DNA of 64,000 nucleotides from Nostoc sp. B(2019) (GTDB taxonomy: Bacteria; Cyanobacteriota; Cyanobacteriia; Cyanobacteriales; Nostocaceae), in contig NZ_WVID01000005.1 in NCBI RefSeq assembly GCF_010091925.1, positions 151,530 to 215,529 on the forward strand. Reading direction: 5' to 3'. A program made the translations under genes and the position numbers. This document shows positions 9,810 through 19,702 of this stretch, piece by piece; within the stretch, counting starts at the first letter, position 1, and every line of letters begins with the position of its first letter. The notes under the pieces are model-generated. The model saw only the letters and a program-made list of their open reading frames with translations. It made no database searches and was not told where the DNA came from.

Positions 9810-10646
9810 ATGAAATCATTGGTTCGCTGGGGCGCGACATGGGGTTTAATCGGTAGTACTTTACTGGGAACAGTACTTGGCGCAAGTGTGCCAGTGCTGG
9901 CATTGTCAGAACAACAAATAAAAGAGAAATTAGACTCAGTACCCGTTTACTTGATTACTAACGACAAAGGTTTACCGCTAAGTCGTGCTTTGCCTGAAGG
10001 TCAAAATGGGCAAAAAGGTGGTGGTTCGGTGACAGGCGTTTATATGAGTCGGCAAGAAGCTCAGGCTTTTATTAACGAACTCAAGAATGCTAAAGGCAAA
10101 GACCCCAAAATGGACGACATGGTGAAAAATCTACAAGTAACACCAGTGCCTATGGGAGTGATTTATCAGCAATTGCAACAAAGCAAAAACCAACCAAACC
10201 GTCTTTTATTTGCTTTTAAACCTGTTGAGCAAGAGATTAAGGGAGCAATGGAGTTGCTGCGCCAAAGTGGACAACAGGTAACTCAATTTAAGAGCGTACC
10301 TGTTTTTGCTGTCAGATTTGCACCAGATAAAGGGTATGTACCCATTAAACTGACAGCTGATAATCAGCAACTTATTCCTCTATTTTTGAGTAAGCAAGAC
10401 GCACAAGGTTTATTGAACCAAGTGAAGTCAAAGAATCCCAAGGCTGATATTCAAGTGATAGACGTAGATGGGGTCATTAAAACTTTACAAGATAAAAACG
10501 ATCCTTGGCTGAATCAAGTTGTCCTAGTGCCGTCCCCAGAATCTAGAGAATATATCAAGACGCTGCCTAGGAATAACAACACACCTAATACCCCTGCTGC
10601 TCCCAATCGAAACAATTCACAGCCTGCAAAGCCTCAGCAACGTTAA
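9810..10646 (+). CDS. Tic22 family protein
   Basis: A 278-residue exported protein. The start is ATG 9810, 5 bp after GAGGAG. The N-terminus is a signal peptide (SLVRWGATWGLIGSTLLG then VPVLALS). Two similar halves follow: VPVYLITNDKGLPL...GVYMSRQEAQAFINEL and VPVFAVRFAPDKGYVP...PLFLSKQDAQGLLNQV, as in the Tic22 fold. In plants Tic22 is an intermembrane-space import component; cyanobacterial homologues act in the periplasm or thylakoid lumen and have been linked to outer-membrane biogenesis. The C-terminal 30 residues are Pro/Asn-rich. prmC follows after 3 bp. Confidence 0.88.
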   Translation: MKSLVRWGATWGLIGSTLLGTVLGASVPVLALSEQQIKEKLDSVPVYLITNDKGLPLSRALPEGQNGQKGGGSVTGVYMSRQEAQAFINELKNAKGKDPKMDDMVKNLQVTPVPMGVIYQQLQQSKNQPNRLLFAFKPVEQEIKGAMELLRQSGQQVTQFKSVPVFAVRFAPDKGYVPIKLTADNQQLIPLFLSKQDAQGLLNQVKSKNPKADIQVIDVDGVIKTLQDKNDPWLNQVVLVPSPESREYIKTLPRNNNTPNTPAAPNRNNSQPAKPQQR

Positions 10647-10649
10647 GGG

Positions 10650-11549
10650 ATGGCAAAGCAGCAGCCAAAGGTAGTTTCTGGTTTACAACTTTGGCAGTGG
10701 CGTTATGAGGCAATCCAAGCGGCGATCGCCTCTGATGTCGCACCAGCAGAAGTAGATTGGCTTCTGCAAGAAATAGCTGGGTTAGATCGTTTAGCACTGC
10801 GTTTGGAATCTTTCAAAAACTGGTCTCAGATTCAAATGGAGCAGCCTCTAGAAGAGTTAGATCAACTTTGGCAGAGGCGATTACATGATCGCTTACCAGT
10901 GCAGTACATTGCGGGAGTCACACCTTGGCGACAGTTTAAAATCGCGGTGTCGAGTGCAGTTTTGATTCCCAGACCAGAAACAGAGTGCTTAATTGATCTA
11001 GCTGTAGCGGCTGCTAGCAGTGTGTCAGGACACTGGGCAGATTTGGGTACTGGGAGTGGCGCGATCGCCCTAGGACTAGCAGATGTCTTACCAGAAGCAA
11101 CAATTCACGCCGTTGATTACAGTCCAGAAGCTCTGGCGATCGCGCAAATCAACGCCCATAATTTAGGTTTCGCTGACCGCATTCGATTTTATCAAGGTTG
11201 CTGGTGGGAGCCACTAGAATTCCTCAAAGGTCAGTTTAGCGGTATGGTGTCAAACCCGCCTTATATCCCCACCAGTATTTTGCCTACTCTGCAACCAGAA
11301 GTAGTTAACCACGAACCACATCTAGCTTTGAATGGCGGCGCTGACGGTCTAGATTGCATCCGCCATTTGGTAGAAATATCTCCCAGTTATTTGCAACCTG
11401 GTGGCGTGTGGTTGATTGAAATGATGGCAGGCCAAGCAGATGCAGTCCGAGAACTTCTGCAAAATCAAGGTAGCTATTGCAATATTCAAATTCACGCTGA
11501 TTTAGCTGGAATTGAACGCTTTGCACTGGCCTATATCAGTGCTGAGTAA
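10650..11549 (+). CDS. prmC: Release factor glutamine methyltransferase
   Basis: PrmC (HemK) methylates the glutamine of the GGQ motif of release factors RF1/RF2 using S-adenosylmethionine. The 299-residue protein has VLIPRPETE, the SAM-binding loop DLGTGSGAIALGLA, VDYSPEALAIAQ, the catalytic NPPYIP and the C-terminal GGADGLDCIRHLV. The first 90 residues form the helical RF-binding domain. AAGG precedes the ATG. The close spacing after tic22 suggests a shared transcript, possibly continuing into tsaC. Confidence 0.95.
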   Translation: MAKQQPKVVSGLQLWQWRYEAIQAAIASDVAPAEVDWLLQEIAGLDRLALRLESFKNWSQIQMEQPLEELDQLWQRRLHDRLPVQYIAGVTPWRQFKIAVSSAVLIPRPETECLIDLAVAAASSVSGHWADLGTGSGAIALGLADVLPEATIHAVDYSPEALAIAQINAHNLGFADRIRFYQGCWWEPLEFLKGQFSGMVSNPPYIPTSILPTLQPEVVNHEPHLALNGGADGLDCIRHLVEISPSYLQPGGVWLIEMMAGQADAVRELLQNQGSYCNIQIHADLAGIERFALAYISAE

Positions 11550-11597
11550 TGTTAGCGGTAGCGGGGAGTTTAGCCCGTGCTGAGTCGTGAGTAAGGA

Positions 11598-11625
11598 GTA
11601 GAGACGTAATTAATTGCGTCTCTAC
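11598..11625. repeat. Dispersed palindrome (GTAGAGACG type)
   Basis: A 9-bp perfect inverted repeat (GTAGAGACG at 11598-11606, CGTCTCTAC at 11617-11625) in the prmC-tsaC spacer. Palindromes with these arms are scattered in Nostoc-type genomes (recognised from memory). Degenerate heptamers of the GAGTAA type flank it. Confidence 0.6.
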
Positions 11626-11714
11626 AGGAGCGCTGAGTAAAGAGTAATGAGTGTAGAGTTATGAGTTGAGAAGTAGTAGTTAACTTCTAACTCCTAACTT
11701 TTAATTTTGTAAAG

Positions 11715-12320
11715 ATGACCCAAGTTTCTCTAGAAACCCTAATAGCTGGCGCACGTGTTGGCCTCTTAGTGAGCTTTCCCACAGATACCGTTCCTGCACT
11801 CGCAGCTGTACCAGAGAAAGCAGAATTAATTTTTGCGGCTAAGCAACGTAGTCAGGACAAACCTTTGATATTGATGGCAGCTAGTGCTGAGGATTTGTGG
11901 CCTTATGTCAAAGGGAGTGAAGATGAGTATAAAATTTGGCAAGAAGTAGTAGATAAATATTGGCCGGGAGCATTGACCTTAGTCTTACCAGCAAGTGCTT
12001 GCGTGCCAAAAGTTATGAACCCCATTGATCCGACGACAATTGGTATTCGAGTACCGAAAAGTGCGATCGCCCAAACTATTTTGAAGGAAACAGGCCCTCT
12101 TGCAACCACTAGCGCCAATTTTTCCGGTCAGCCGCCTTTGAAAACGATGGCAGAAATTGAGGCTACATTCTCCGAGGTTCTGGTAGCAACTACAGAATTA
12201 CAGCATGAAGTATCTGGGATTGGTGTACCTTCCACCGTTGCTAAATGGACAGGGATAGATTGGCAAATTTTGCGTCAAGGTGCAGTCAAGTTAGATTTTT
12301 CGACTGGGAACCAGAAATAG
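11715..12320 (+). CDS. tsaC: L-threonylcarbamoyladenylate synthase (Sua5/YrdC family)
   Basis: Makes threonylcarbamoyl-AMP from threonine, bicarbonate and ATP, the first step of tRNA t6A37 synthesis, whose second step uses TsaD (gene at 5009). The 201-residue protein is the YrdC domain alone, without the Sua5 C-terminal domain. Visible: FPTDTVPALAA, AAKQRSQDKPLILM (K-R-x-x-x-K-P), YWPGALTLVLPA, GIRVPK and PLATTSANFSGQPP. The start ATG 11715 follows GTAAAG. Confidence 0.93.
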   Translation: MTQVSLETLIAGARVGLLVSFPTDTVPALAAVPEKAELIFAAKQRSQDKPLILMAASAEDLWPYVKGSEDEYKIWQEVVDKYWPGALTLVLPASACVPKVMNPIDPTTIGIRVPKSAIAQTILKETGPLATTSANFSGQPPLKTMAEIEATFSEVLVATTELQHEVSGIGVPSTVAKWTGIDWQILRQGAVKLDFSTGNQK

Positions 12321-12711
12321 ATAGTTATAATATTGTTTTCCTATGTTTTGGTCTGACATCTTGTAGCTAAATTTCGTGAATAGCAACTTAGCCGACTCCT
12401 AGTAGCCAGAATAAACCTGGTATAAACTGTAGTTGCGAGGAATGGGAAAGAGGTAAAAAAGAACTCAGAATCAGCAATTAACAATACTCGATGCCCAAAG
12501 TTAAGCTTGCAGCTGCAACTTGCTATAAATGCAAATTAGAAAAGCTCCAGACTTTTATCTTCAATCTCAGACTAAGCAGGAAACAAAAATCTTCAACTGC
12601 GACTTATAGATTAAGTATTGGAAGACTCTGTTGGATTGATTAACAACTGGGAAATTCGGAACTTTATTTTGCGCTGTTGTAGTCAATTAACAAGTTGAAA
12701 ATTGGCAAATT
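12321..12711. other. Intergenic spacer, no gene seen
   Basis: About 390 bp between tsaC and the histidine kinase gene. No frame, tRNA or strong hairpin was recognised; it probably contains the kinase promoter. Confidence 0.45.
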
Positions 12712-13629
12712 ATGAATTGGAGCAACTGGATATACCTAGGAGTAGGACTAGGACTGGGGTTGGGTTTTCGTTGGTTATTTACGCGATCATCAAACGCTTC
12801 ATCTAGCTCATCCCCAGTAGCGCCATTAGACCAACAGCGTATGCCACTAATCCAGCAACAAATTCAGCAAACGCAGCTGGCGTACCAAATGGCAAGGGAA
12901 ATGAGCCAGTTTAAAGCTGGCTTTTTGGCGCGGACTACTCATGAATTGCGATCGCCTCTCAATGGTTTAATTGGCTTGCATCAGTTAATTTTGTCAGATC
13001 TGTGTGAAGATCCAGCGGAAGAACGAGAATTCATTGCCCAAGCTCACGAGCGGACACTAAAACTGCTCAAGCTAATGGATGAAATTCTCAGCGTTGCTAG
13101 AACTGAACATGGTACTAACAAATTGGATATTCAACCCAGACCGTTAGCCCAAGTTTTGGAGGAGGTTTATGACTTAACTTATATGCTGGCAGCAAATCGC
13201 AATTTTTCTTTACAAATGTTGCCCGCAGATCCAGAGATTTATGTTTTGGCAGATCAGCGTTGGCTCCGCCAAGTATTGATAAATTTAGTAGACACTGCTA
13301 TTTCTCAGATGGAAGAAGGCAGTATTAATATTTCAAGTAGCATTATACCTACAAGTAATTTGGCTTACATTTGGTTGGATGTGCCAACTCATGCTATGCC
13401 CTGGAGTGAATCAATTGATTTGATTAAGTCTGAAGATAAGTTACCTCGGACAGAACAAGAGAACCCTAGTCTTTCCCCAGGAATGAAGCTATTACTCAAT
13501 CAAACTTTGGTGGAAGTTATGGGAGGAAAGCTGGAAATCTTACCTTCTCCAATTTCTAAGGAACCAGATCAGCAGCTAATTAGACTGCAAGTATCTATCC
13601 CCCTAGTGATTTCTGAAGCTGTTCTGTAG
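12712..13629 (+). CDS. Membrane-anchored histidine kinase-like protein with degenerate ATP site
   Basis: A 305-residue protein. One N-terminal membrane segment (residues 5-23, WIYLGVGLGLGLGFRWLF) is followed by a dimerisation/phosphoacceptor domain with the H-box FLARTTHELRSPLNGLIG (His77). The HATPase region is recognisable (VLADQRWLRQVLINLV; VEVMGGKLEI), but the N-box reads NLVDTAIS instead of NxxxNAxKF, the G1 box DxGxG is replaced by DVPTHAMPW, and the GxGxGL loop is missing (SPGMKLLL). It may be a phosphoacceptor or scaffold that depends on another kinase. It overlaps the convergent GNAT gene by 35 bp. Confidence 0.75.
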   Translation: MNWSNWIYLGVGLGLGLGFRWLFTRSSNASSSSSPVAPLDQQRMPLIQQQIQQTQLAYQMAREMSQFKAGFLARTTHELRSPLNGLIGLHQLILSDLCEDPAEEREFIAQAHERTLKLLKLMDEILSVARTEHGTNKLDIQPRPLAQVLEEVYDLTYMLAANRNFSLQMLPADPEIYVLADQRWLRQVLINLVDTAISQMEEGSINISSSIIPTSNLAYIWLDVPTHAMPWSESIDLIKSEDKLPRTEQENPSLSPGMKLLLNQTLVEVMGGKLEILPSPISKEPDQQLIRLQVSIPLVISEAVL

Positions 13630-14071
13630 CAGACAGGGCATCAAGGTTAGCTTGGCTGCATAACACCATCGTCGTGGTAGTGTTGGGCTGGAAACCAATT
13701 TTTTCGTAGAACTCCTGTTGGTGAGTAGTCATCAGGTACACACGCTCAACCCACTTCATGCGAGGATGGCTCAAAACTGTTTCTACTAAATTACTTCCCA
13801 CGCCACTACCACGATATTCTGGATGAATGACAACATCCCAAATCGTGGCGCGATATATGCCATCGGAAGTAGCTCTAGCAAAACCAATGAGTCGATTTCC
13901 ATCCGAGACAGAAATTACTGGGTCACTATTGGCAATGGCTATGCCTAAATCCTCAAGACTGCGCCCTTTTGCCCAGAAAGCTGAAATATTTAACAATTCT
14001 TGGAGTTGGCAAAGGTCAATTTCAGACTTGCGATCGCTAAATTGGATTTGAGGAAAGTTCATGTACAGCAC
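13595..14071 (-). CDS. GNAT family N-acetyltransferase
   Basis: A 158-residue acetyltransferase. Motif A (IWDVVIHPEYRGSGVGSNLV) contains the R-x-x-G-x-G acetyl-CoA loop and EFYEKIGFQPN is motif B. The stretch [10 protein letters not shown]...ATIWDVV is almost the same as in the GNAT at 8278, so the two are paralogues. This copy lacks the N-terminal extension and the DPEGIKGM tail. Its 3' end overlaps the kinase gene by 35 bp in antisense. Confidence 0.85.
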   Translation of the reverse strand: MLYMNFPQIQFSDRKSEIDLCQLQELLNISAFWAKGRSLEDLGIAIANSDPVISVSDGNRLIGFARATSDGIYRATIWDVVIHPEYRGSGVGSNLVETVLSHPRMKWVERVYLMTTHQQEFYEKIGFQPNTTTTMVLCSQANLDALSATEQLQKSLGG

Positions 14072-14174
14072 CTAATGGCAATATCTTGGTGATTGTTAAG
14101 TCATATTTTGCTATAAAGCGCTGAATATTGATCTACAAACAACTATTTGAAAATTTCATTATCTATTCAGATAT

Positions 14175-14567
14175 TTAATGACAAACCCACTTCCATAAAG
14201 GATGAGTTGCTCCCTGCTGGCGTATCTGAAAAACTTGTTTTTCTAAACGTTGCTTTTCCTGTTGTGGTAGTCCAACTAAAATATTCCGACTTTGCCAAAC
14301 TAAAACTGCAACGGTCATCCCAATACAAAAGCCTAGACCCAGCGTAGACAATGGATGGTAAAAAAGTCCATATCGCACTGCTACCCAGGTAAAGTATTGT
14401 TGCCAGAGAGCAATTTCTGTACGTAGATTCCACAAGCAAATAGGTGCAATGGTGAGCCACAAACAGACAACAAATAGCCACCTGCCATATACTGTCAATC
14501 GGTGCAGCTTTTGTACTTGTTGAGCAAAAGCTGGGTCAGTTATTGAAGCTTGTTCGGATTTATCCAT
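14175..14567 (-). CDS. Small two-helix membrane protein of unknown function
   Basis: A 130-residue protein with two hydrophobic helices (about residues 30-50, WLFVVCLWLTIAPICLW, and 72-95, LSTLGLGFCIGMTVAVLVW). A charged C-terminal segment follows (QQEKQRLEKQVFQIRQQ). No family was recognised. It lies upstream of secF and secD on the same strand, about 100 bp away across a heptamer repeat, so a shared transcript is not obvious. Confidence 0.6.
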   Translation of the reverse strand: MDKSEQASITDPAFAQQVQKLHRLTVYGRWLFVVCLWLTIAPICLWNLRTEIALWQQYFTWVAVRYGLFYHPLSTLGLGFCIGMTVAVLVWQSRNILVGLPQQEKQRLEKQVFQIRQQGATHPLWKWVCH

Positions 14568-14633
14568 AGGCTATAGGAAGATGGAGGAGTGAGAGAGTAG
14601 GGGAATAGGGCAATGGGAGATGGAGAAAATAAC

Positions 14634-14668
14634 TTTTGACTTTTGACCCTTGACTCTTGACTTTTGAC
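14634..14668. repeat. Heptamer tandem repeat (STRR type), 5 units
   Basis: Five in-phase 7-bp units (TTTTGAC, TTTTGAC, CCTTGAC, TCTTGAC, TTTTGAC) directly downstream of secF. Confidence 0.75.
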
Positions 14669-14674
14669 AAAAAA

Positions 14675-15661
14675 CTAATTACTAGCAGATGTATCAATCG
14701 ACTCAGCATTAGCCACCGCAGGGGATTGACCGCTACGTTCTCGCCACAAAGTCAGAAGAGTACTGGCGATGAAAATACTTGAATAAGCCCCCGCAGTGAA
14801 GCCAATAATTAGAGCTAAGGCAAAGTTTTTTAGTGTTTCGCCGCCAAACAGAAAGATAGCAAACAATGACAGCATTGTGGTAAAGGTCGTGTTGATAGAC
14901 CTTGCTAGGGTTTGGTTGACAGCATCATCCACAATTTCAGCAATTGGTCGATTGGGATTTATTTTTAGGGTTTCACGGATGCGATCGTAAATCACTACAG
15001 TATCGTTAACTGAGAAACCTGTAATTGTCAGCAGGGCGACGATGAAGAGGCTATCTACTTCAGTACCCAGCACTAAACCCAGAATCGAAAAAATTCCTGC
15101 CGTAATTAGGACATCATGAAATAGCGCAACGATCGCAAACACGGCATAATCCAACTGGAACCGGAAGCTCAAGTAAATAATGATGCCTGCGAAGGAAACT
15201 ATTAGAGCTATCATCCCAGATCTAAACAGTTCTGCCCCCAGAGTCGGGCCAACTGTGTCAAGTTGGTTTTTTTGCTCGTCAAAAGAGCCGACTTTTTCGC
15301 TTAAAGCTTTTTGCAAGTTGGTACGCTGTTCGCGATTTAAGTTTTTTGTCCGAATTAATATGCCATTTTCTGCGCCTGTCCCTCTGTCAGCAACAATTTG
15401 GATGCTGCTGTCACCCAGTCCTTCTGCTTTAGCTATTTCTCGGACGACATTGATATCAATTGGCTGATCGCAGTTACCCGGTTTGGTACAATCTCGTTCA
15501 AACTGCAATCGTGTACCGCCGACAAAATCCAAACTAGGGCGTAAGGGGGCACGAATGCTTGGGTTTTGCCAAGAAATCACCATTGAGATGATACCAGCAA
15601 GGATAATGGCACAAGAAATAGTCCACCAAAGCGATCGCGATTTGTTAATACTCAATTTCAT
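14675..15661 (-). CDS. secF: Protein translocase subunit SecF
   Basis: Part of the SecDF complex that uses the proton motive force to help Sec-dependent export. The 328-residue protein has one N-terminal helix, a periplasmic P1-like domain beginning [12 protein letters not shown], and five C-terminal helices carrying [18 protein letters not shown] and [18 protein letters not shown], the canonical SecF motifs. Its start overlaps the secD stop by 4 bp (ATGA), so the two are translationally coupled. Confidence 0.96.
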   Translation of the reverse strand: MKLSINKSRSLWWTISCAIILAGIISMVISWQNPSIRAPLRPSLDFVGGTRLQFERDCTKPGNCDQPIDINVVREIAKAEGLGDSSIQIVADRGTGAENGILIRTKNLNREQRTNLQKALSEKVGSFDEQKNQLDTVGPTLGAELFRSGMIALIVSFAGIIIYLSFRFQLDYAVFAIVALFHDVLITAGIFSILGLVLGTEVDSLFIVALLTITGFSVNDTVVIYDRIRETLKINPNRPIAEIVDDAVNQTLARSINTTFTTMLSLFAIFLFGGETLKNFALALIIGFTAGAYSSIFIASTLLTLWRERSGQSPAVANAESIDTSASN

Positions 15662-17097
15662 CGCGCCACCTCTGCCTTATTTGATGCTGCTGGCAAGTTC
15701 GGACAGAAAAGTTCTGGTTTCCGCAGTGCGGGAATTGTATATGCTAAAAACATGAAGGTGCGACTACAAGTAATGGCGCTAAACATACTCACTGCTACGC
15801 CCAAAGCTAAAGTTAGGGCAAAGCCTTTCACCAAACCAGCCCCTAGCCAGAATAGTGCGGCACAGGCAATGATTGTGGTAACGTTACCGTCCAAAATACT
15901 AGAAAAGGCGCGGTAAAAGCCAGATTCTATAGAACGATACAGGGATTTGCCTGCTTGCAATTCCTCCCGTGTCCGCTCAAAAATTAGCACATTTGCATCC
16001 ACCGCCATCCCAATACTGAGGATAAAACCAGCAATTCCTGGCAGGGTTAGGGTGACACCTAACAAAGCAAAGGTAGCCCAAGTCAATAAGGCATATATTA
16101 GTAATGCGACATCGGCAATTAATCCTGGTAATCTATAGTACACCACCATAAATATTAATACTAAAGTCAGACCACCGATACCCGCATAGATACTACTAGT
16201 AATACTGTCTTTACCCAAGGTTGCGCCAACAGTGCGGATCTCTGCGATTTCTACTGGTACAGGTAATGCTCCACCACGTAACTGCACGCCTAAGTCGTTG
16301 GCTTCTTGGGCTGTAAACCTGCCTGTAATCACCGCAGAGCCACCAGTGATACCAGTGGCAGCAAATTCTGGACCAACGGTAGGAGCGCTAATCAGTTCAT
16401 TATCTAGAAAAACACCGATGCTCCGCCCAGTACCGGCGAGACTTTTAGTTAGTTGGGCAAATAGTTCACCACCATTTTGGTTGAAGCGAATGGCAACATT
16501 CCAATTGCTGCCTTGAGAAGTGGGTTCACCGTAGGCATCCTGGAGGTATTTGCCAATTAGCGGTGGGTTGGTGCTTTCAAACAATTCAGCGATCGCTTGA
16601 TTATTTTTCTGCAAATCTTCTTGATTTTTGGCAATTGCTGCTTTGTCGTTGCTCTTTCTTAACTCTTCTTGCTTTGCCTTTAATTCGGCTCGTGATGTTT
16701 GGAAGGCAAACAGTTGGGTTTCCGTTCCAGGCTTTTGCGTGCGGAACTCTAACTGTGCCGTACCTCCCAATACTCGTTCGGCTTGCTCTGGATCATTGAC
16801 CCCTGGTAGTTGCACTAATACCTTGTCTGTGCCAACTGTTTGGATCACTGGCTCAGAAACACCGAGGCCATTAATCCGACCTTCGATGACTTTCTTCACA
16901 CCTTCCAATTCTCGTTCGGTGATTTGGGGAACTTCCGCTGATGGTTTCACCTGAATTGTTAGCTGTGAACCTCCCCGCAAGTCAAGTCCCAAAGGTATGG
17001 GAATTGTGGTAATTACCGTAATAGCGGCGATTACCAGGACTAAAATCAAGACTAATAGCGATCGCTGTCTTTGCATACCATAACTCGCAACTGACAA
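15658..17097 (-). CDS. secD: Protein translocase subunit SecD
   Basis: A 479-residue partner of SecF. It has the N-terminal helix, [29 protein letters not shown], a periplasmic domain with [14 protein letters not shown], and the membrane core with [33 protein letters not shown] and [17 protein letters not shown]. An insertion between residues 140 and 190 ([18 protein letters not shown]) is coiled-coil-like. It is upstream of and overlaps secF. Confidence 0.96.
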   Translation of the reverse strand: MSVASYGMQRQRSLLVLILVLVIAAITVITTIPIPLGLDLRGGSQLTIQVKPSAEVPQITERELEGVKKVIEGRINGLGVSEPVIQTVGTDKVLVQLPGVNDPEQAERVLGGTAQLEFRTQKPGTETQLFAFQTSRAELKAKQEELRKSNDKAAIAKNQEDLQKNNQAIAELFESTNPPLIGKYLQDAYGEPTSQGSNWNVAIRFNQNGGELFAQLTKSLAGTGRSIGVFLDNELISAPTVGPEFAATGITGGSAVITGRFTAQEANDLGVQLRGGALPVPVEIAEIRTVGATLGKDSITSSIYAGIGGLTLVLIFMVVYYRLPGLIADVALLIYALLTWATFALLGVTLTLPGIAGFILSIGMAVDANVLIFERTREELQAGKSLYRSIESGFYRAFSSILDGNVTTIIACAALFWLGAGLVKGFALTLALGVAVSMFSAITCSRTFMFLAYTIPALRKPELFCPNLPAASNKAEVAR

Positions 17098-17164
17098 AGG
17101 CTATAATAGCGCTCTTTTATCGAGTTATGAGTATGAGTTAGGACATGGGGAAAAGGGAAAGGGG

Positions 17165-17272
17165 TAAGGGGGAAAGGGAAAACCATCCCCTTACCCTTTC
17201 CAATAACTAAATAAACAAGGAGGCTGATGCAGATTAGTAAGGGGGAAAGGGAAAACCATCCCCTTACCCTTT
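17165..17272. repeat. Two identical 35-bp direct repeats
   Basis: The 35-bp segment 17165-17199 recurs without change at 17238-17272. Each copy has a purine-rich left part (AAGGGGGAAAGGG) and a pyrimidine-rich right part (CCCCTTACCCTTT) and can fold on itself. They lie between secD and pdhB in G/C-skewed low-complexity sequence. Confidence 0.8.
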
Positions 17273-17317
17273 ACCCTTTAACCTTTCCCCCTCTTAAGAG
17301 TCCCCAATCCCCAATAC

Positions 17318-18301
17318 CTAGACTCGCTGAGCTACCATTTTTTCCACGGCTTCTACTATTTGCTCTGGTTGGACAATTGTCAATCGCTCCAGATTACCGT
17401 TGTAAGGCGTGGGGATGTCTTGGGACGAGAGCCGCAGTACTGGCGCATCTAATTCATCAAACAAGCGGTCATTAATTGAGGCAATGACTTCTGCTCCAAT
17501 ACCCGCAGTTCGCATGGACTCTTCCACAACAATGACTCGATGGGTTTTCCGTATGGATGCGCCGATTGTATCAAAATCTAACGGCTTGAGTGAGATTAGA
17601 TCAATGACTTCGGGGTCATAACCTTCTTTTTCCAGAGTTTTTACTGCTTGCATCACATGATGTCGCATTCTGGAATAAGTGATAATTGTGACATCTTTTC
17701 CTTGACGTACAACTTCTGCTTTATTTAAAGGCAGCAGATATTCTTCTTCTGGCAGGTCTTCTTTTAAGTTGTAAAGCAGAACGTGCTCAAAGAACAACAC
17801 TGGATTATCGTCGCGGATAGCAGATTTTAGTAATCCTTTGGCGTTTCTTGGTGTGGAGCAGGCGACTATCTTCAACCCTGGTACAGCTTGGAAGTAGGTT
17901 TCTAGCCGTTGAGAATGTTCTGCTCCTAGCTGTCGTCCTACACCACCAGGGCCCCGAATTACCATAGGAATTTTAAAGTTACCGCCAGAAGTGTAGCGCA
18001 ACATCCCAGCATTGTTGGATATTTGGTTGAAGGCTAGCAATAAAAAGCCCATATTCATGCCTTCGATTATGGGTCGTAACCCAGTCATTGCTGCTCCTAC
18101 TGCCATGCCAGTAAAGCTGTTTTCGGCGATGGGAGTATCTAAAATTCGGAGTTCGCCATACTTTTGGTACAGGTCTTTGGTAACTTTGTAAGAACCGCCG
18201 TAGTGTCCTACGTCTTCACCGAGAACAAAGACACTGGAGTCACGCGCCATTTCTTCATCAATGGCTTCCCGTAAGGCGTTGAAAAATAGTGTTTCTGCCA
18301 T
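17318..18301 (-). CDS. pdhB: Pyruvate dehydrogenase E1 component, beta subunit
   Basis: The 327-residue beta subunit of the E1 heterotetramer, which decarboxylates pyruvate with thiamine diphosphate. Visible are [45 protein letters not shown] with the ThDP-contacting Glu, [16 protein letters not shown] and the C-terminal transketolase domain with [12 protein letters not shown] and [16 protein letters not shown]. No E1 alpha gene is in the window, which is usual in cyanobacteria, where pdh genes are scattered. Confidence 0.95.
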   Translation of the reverse strand: MAETLFFNALREAIDEEMARDSSVFVLGEDVGHYGGSYKVTKDLYQKYGELRILDTPIAENSFTGMAVGAAMTGLRPIIEGMNMGFLLLAFNQISNNAGMLRYTSGGNFKIPMVIRGPGGVGRQLGAEHSQRLETYFQAVPGLKIVACSTPRNAKGLLKSAIRDDNPVLFFEHVLLYNLKEDLPEEEYLLPLNKAEVVRQGKDVTIITYSRMRHHVMQAVKTLEKEGYDPEVIDLISLKPLDFDTIGASIRKTHRVIVVEESMRTAGIGAEVIASINDRLFDELDAPVLRLSSQDIPTPYNGNLERLTIVQPEQIVEAVEKMVAQRV

Positions 18302-18867
18302 TTAGACCTTTAGTACGATTATGGTTTTAGAATCTTATCGTGCCGCTGTGGCAAATACCGTGAGCGATCGCACTAGTTAGAGATTAGGTTGTTTGAACTA
18401 ATCGCTCCAACTACAGAGGATAAAAAGTAAAAGGTAAAAAGATTCTGCCTTTTTCATTCCTCTGTTCTCTGATTGCTATTTTGCCTCTAGGCAGGGAGTA
18501 ATTATCGAGATAACTATACCAAAGCTGTTCCCCAAACCAGAAATAAGCGTAAATATACTGTAAATTATGCACTGCAATGTATTAGAAAAAAGGGATGACT
18601 TTGCTAGTTTGAGCAGCTTCGTACAGGAAAAATTTTGTCACCAAGATTAAAATCTCTGCCCACCAAGAGATGCTGATAGAGTAATAATTAAGACTAATTA
18701 ACAATAATATGTTGGAAATTTACTTTCCAGTACATTAGTATTAATCATTTAATCGATTACTCTAAAGTAACTGCACTGGAGTAGGCAAGAGGATAAGTTA
18801 GATTTTATAGCTTTTCTGAAGTCTCGACACAAAATAAGATACTTACTAAACTTCATTTAGCGCGTAA
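18302..18867. other. Intergenic spacer, no gene seen
   Basis: About 570 bp of AT-rich sequence between pdhB and the HTH gene. No frame with family resemblance, RNA gene or clear terminator was recognised. Confidence 0.45.
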
Positions 18868-19158
18868 TCAGGTACAAACTGGTGAATCAGTCACGTGAGA
18901 TACCTGATTATCAGGAAAGCGTTTCGGTCTTCCTGGCTTGCGTTTATGCCGCTGATTAATTGACTTTTCACTTGCCGCTGCCAATTCTTCAGGTGTGCAT
19001 TTGAACAGACGTAAAGCATCTAAATATTTTTTTGGCGTCATCGTCGGTTCGGTACGCCCAGCCTCCCAATTGCGAACACTAGTTTCACTGATTGCAAGCC
19101 TGAAGGCAACCTCCGCACGGCCAAGCCCCGCACGCTCTCTCAAGACTTGCATATCCAT
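18868..19158 (-). CDS. XRE-type HTH regulator with an AT-hook-like tail
   Basis: A 96-residue protein. Residues 1-60 are a Cro/CI helix-turn-helix (LRERAGLGRAEVAFRLAISETSVRNWEAGRTEP, then LDALRLFKCTPEEL). Residues 66-80 read INQRHKRKPGRPKRF, whose core PGRPKR resembles an AT-hook, a minor-groove binding element. The whole protein is a DNA-binding module without sensor domain. The closest gene upstream on the same strand is the broken gene at 19340-19702. Target genes are unknown. Confidence 0.8.
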   Translation of the reverse strand: MDMQVLRERAGLGRAEVAFRLAISETSVRNWEAGRTEPTMTPKKYLDALRLFKCTPEELAAASEKSINQRHKRKPGRPKRFPDNQVSHVTDSPVCT

Positions 19159-19339
19159 AATTTAATGCTCCCCTTGAAAATCAAGAATATTCTAAATCGA
19201 GCAACTCAACATTAAATGCCAACTTGAGAAAAATTTATTAACTATCTTCATTTTATAAGCGATCGCCTCCCTCTATTACAAATGAGGCGAGCGATAAATT
19301 TATGTATTATTACGTAGACAGTTTAGGAATTGTGCTTTC

Positions 19340-19702
19340 TTAACTATGAGCTTTGTCCAACAATGCTTTGATTTTAGCCTCGGCTTCACTCGGCGCAGAA
19401 TTTGAGTTTTGTGGTTTTGTAGCTGGTGACTGCGCTATTTGTAGTCCTATGATTGCAGTGTTGACACCAGCAAAGACTTCCCTAGCTATATTTTCTGAAA
19501 ATGAATCTGCATACACTCGTTTCGCCGCCACGCGAATAGTTCCTTGAGAAATAGGTTCAACTTGTTGTGCGTCAAAGATAAATCTGCAAAATCCCCTGGT
19601 AAATCTCTGTACCGAGTATAAGCGGATAGTAGGTCATGGGTGGCGCTTGTTGAGATATTGAGCGATCGCTTTCTTATGGTTTGAGCGTTCCGATAAATCC
19701 AT
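19340..19702 (-). pseudogene. Broken small gene, in-frame TGA
   Basis: One frame runs from ATG at 19702 to the stop at 19340 (121 codons) and is interrupted only by a TGA at codon 23 (19634-19636). Before it reads MDLSERSNHKKAIAQYLNKR; after it come TIRLYSVQRFTRGFCRFIF, DAQQVEPISQGTIRVAAKRV and SFSENIAREVFAGVNTAIIG. The part after the stop looks protein-like and could be restarted at GTG 19531. No family was recognised. A TGG-to-TGA change would explain the stop. Antisense frames here are shadows. Confidence 0.45.
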
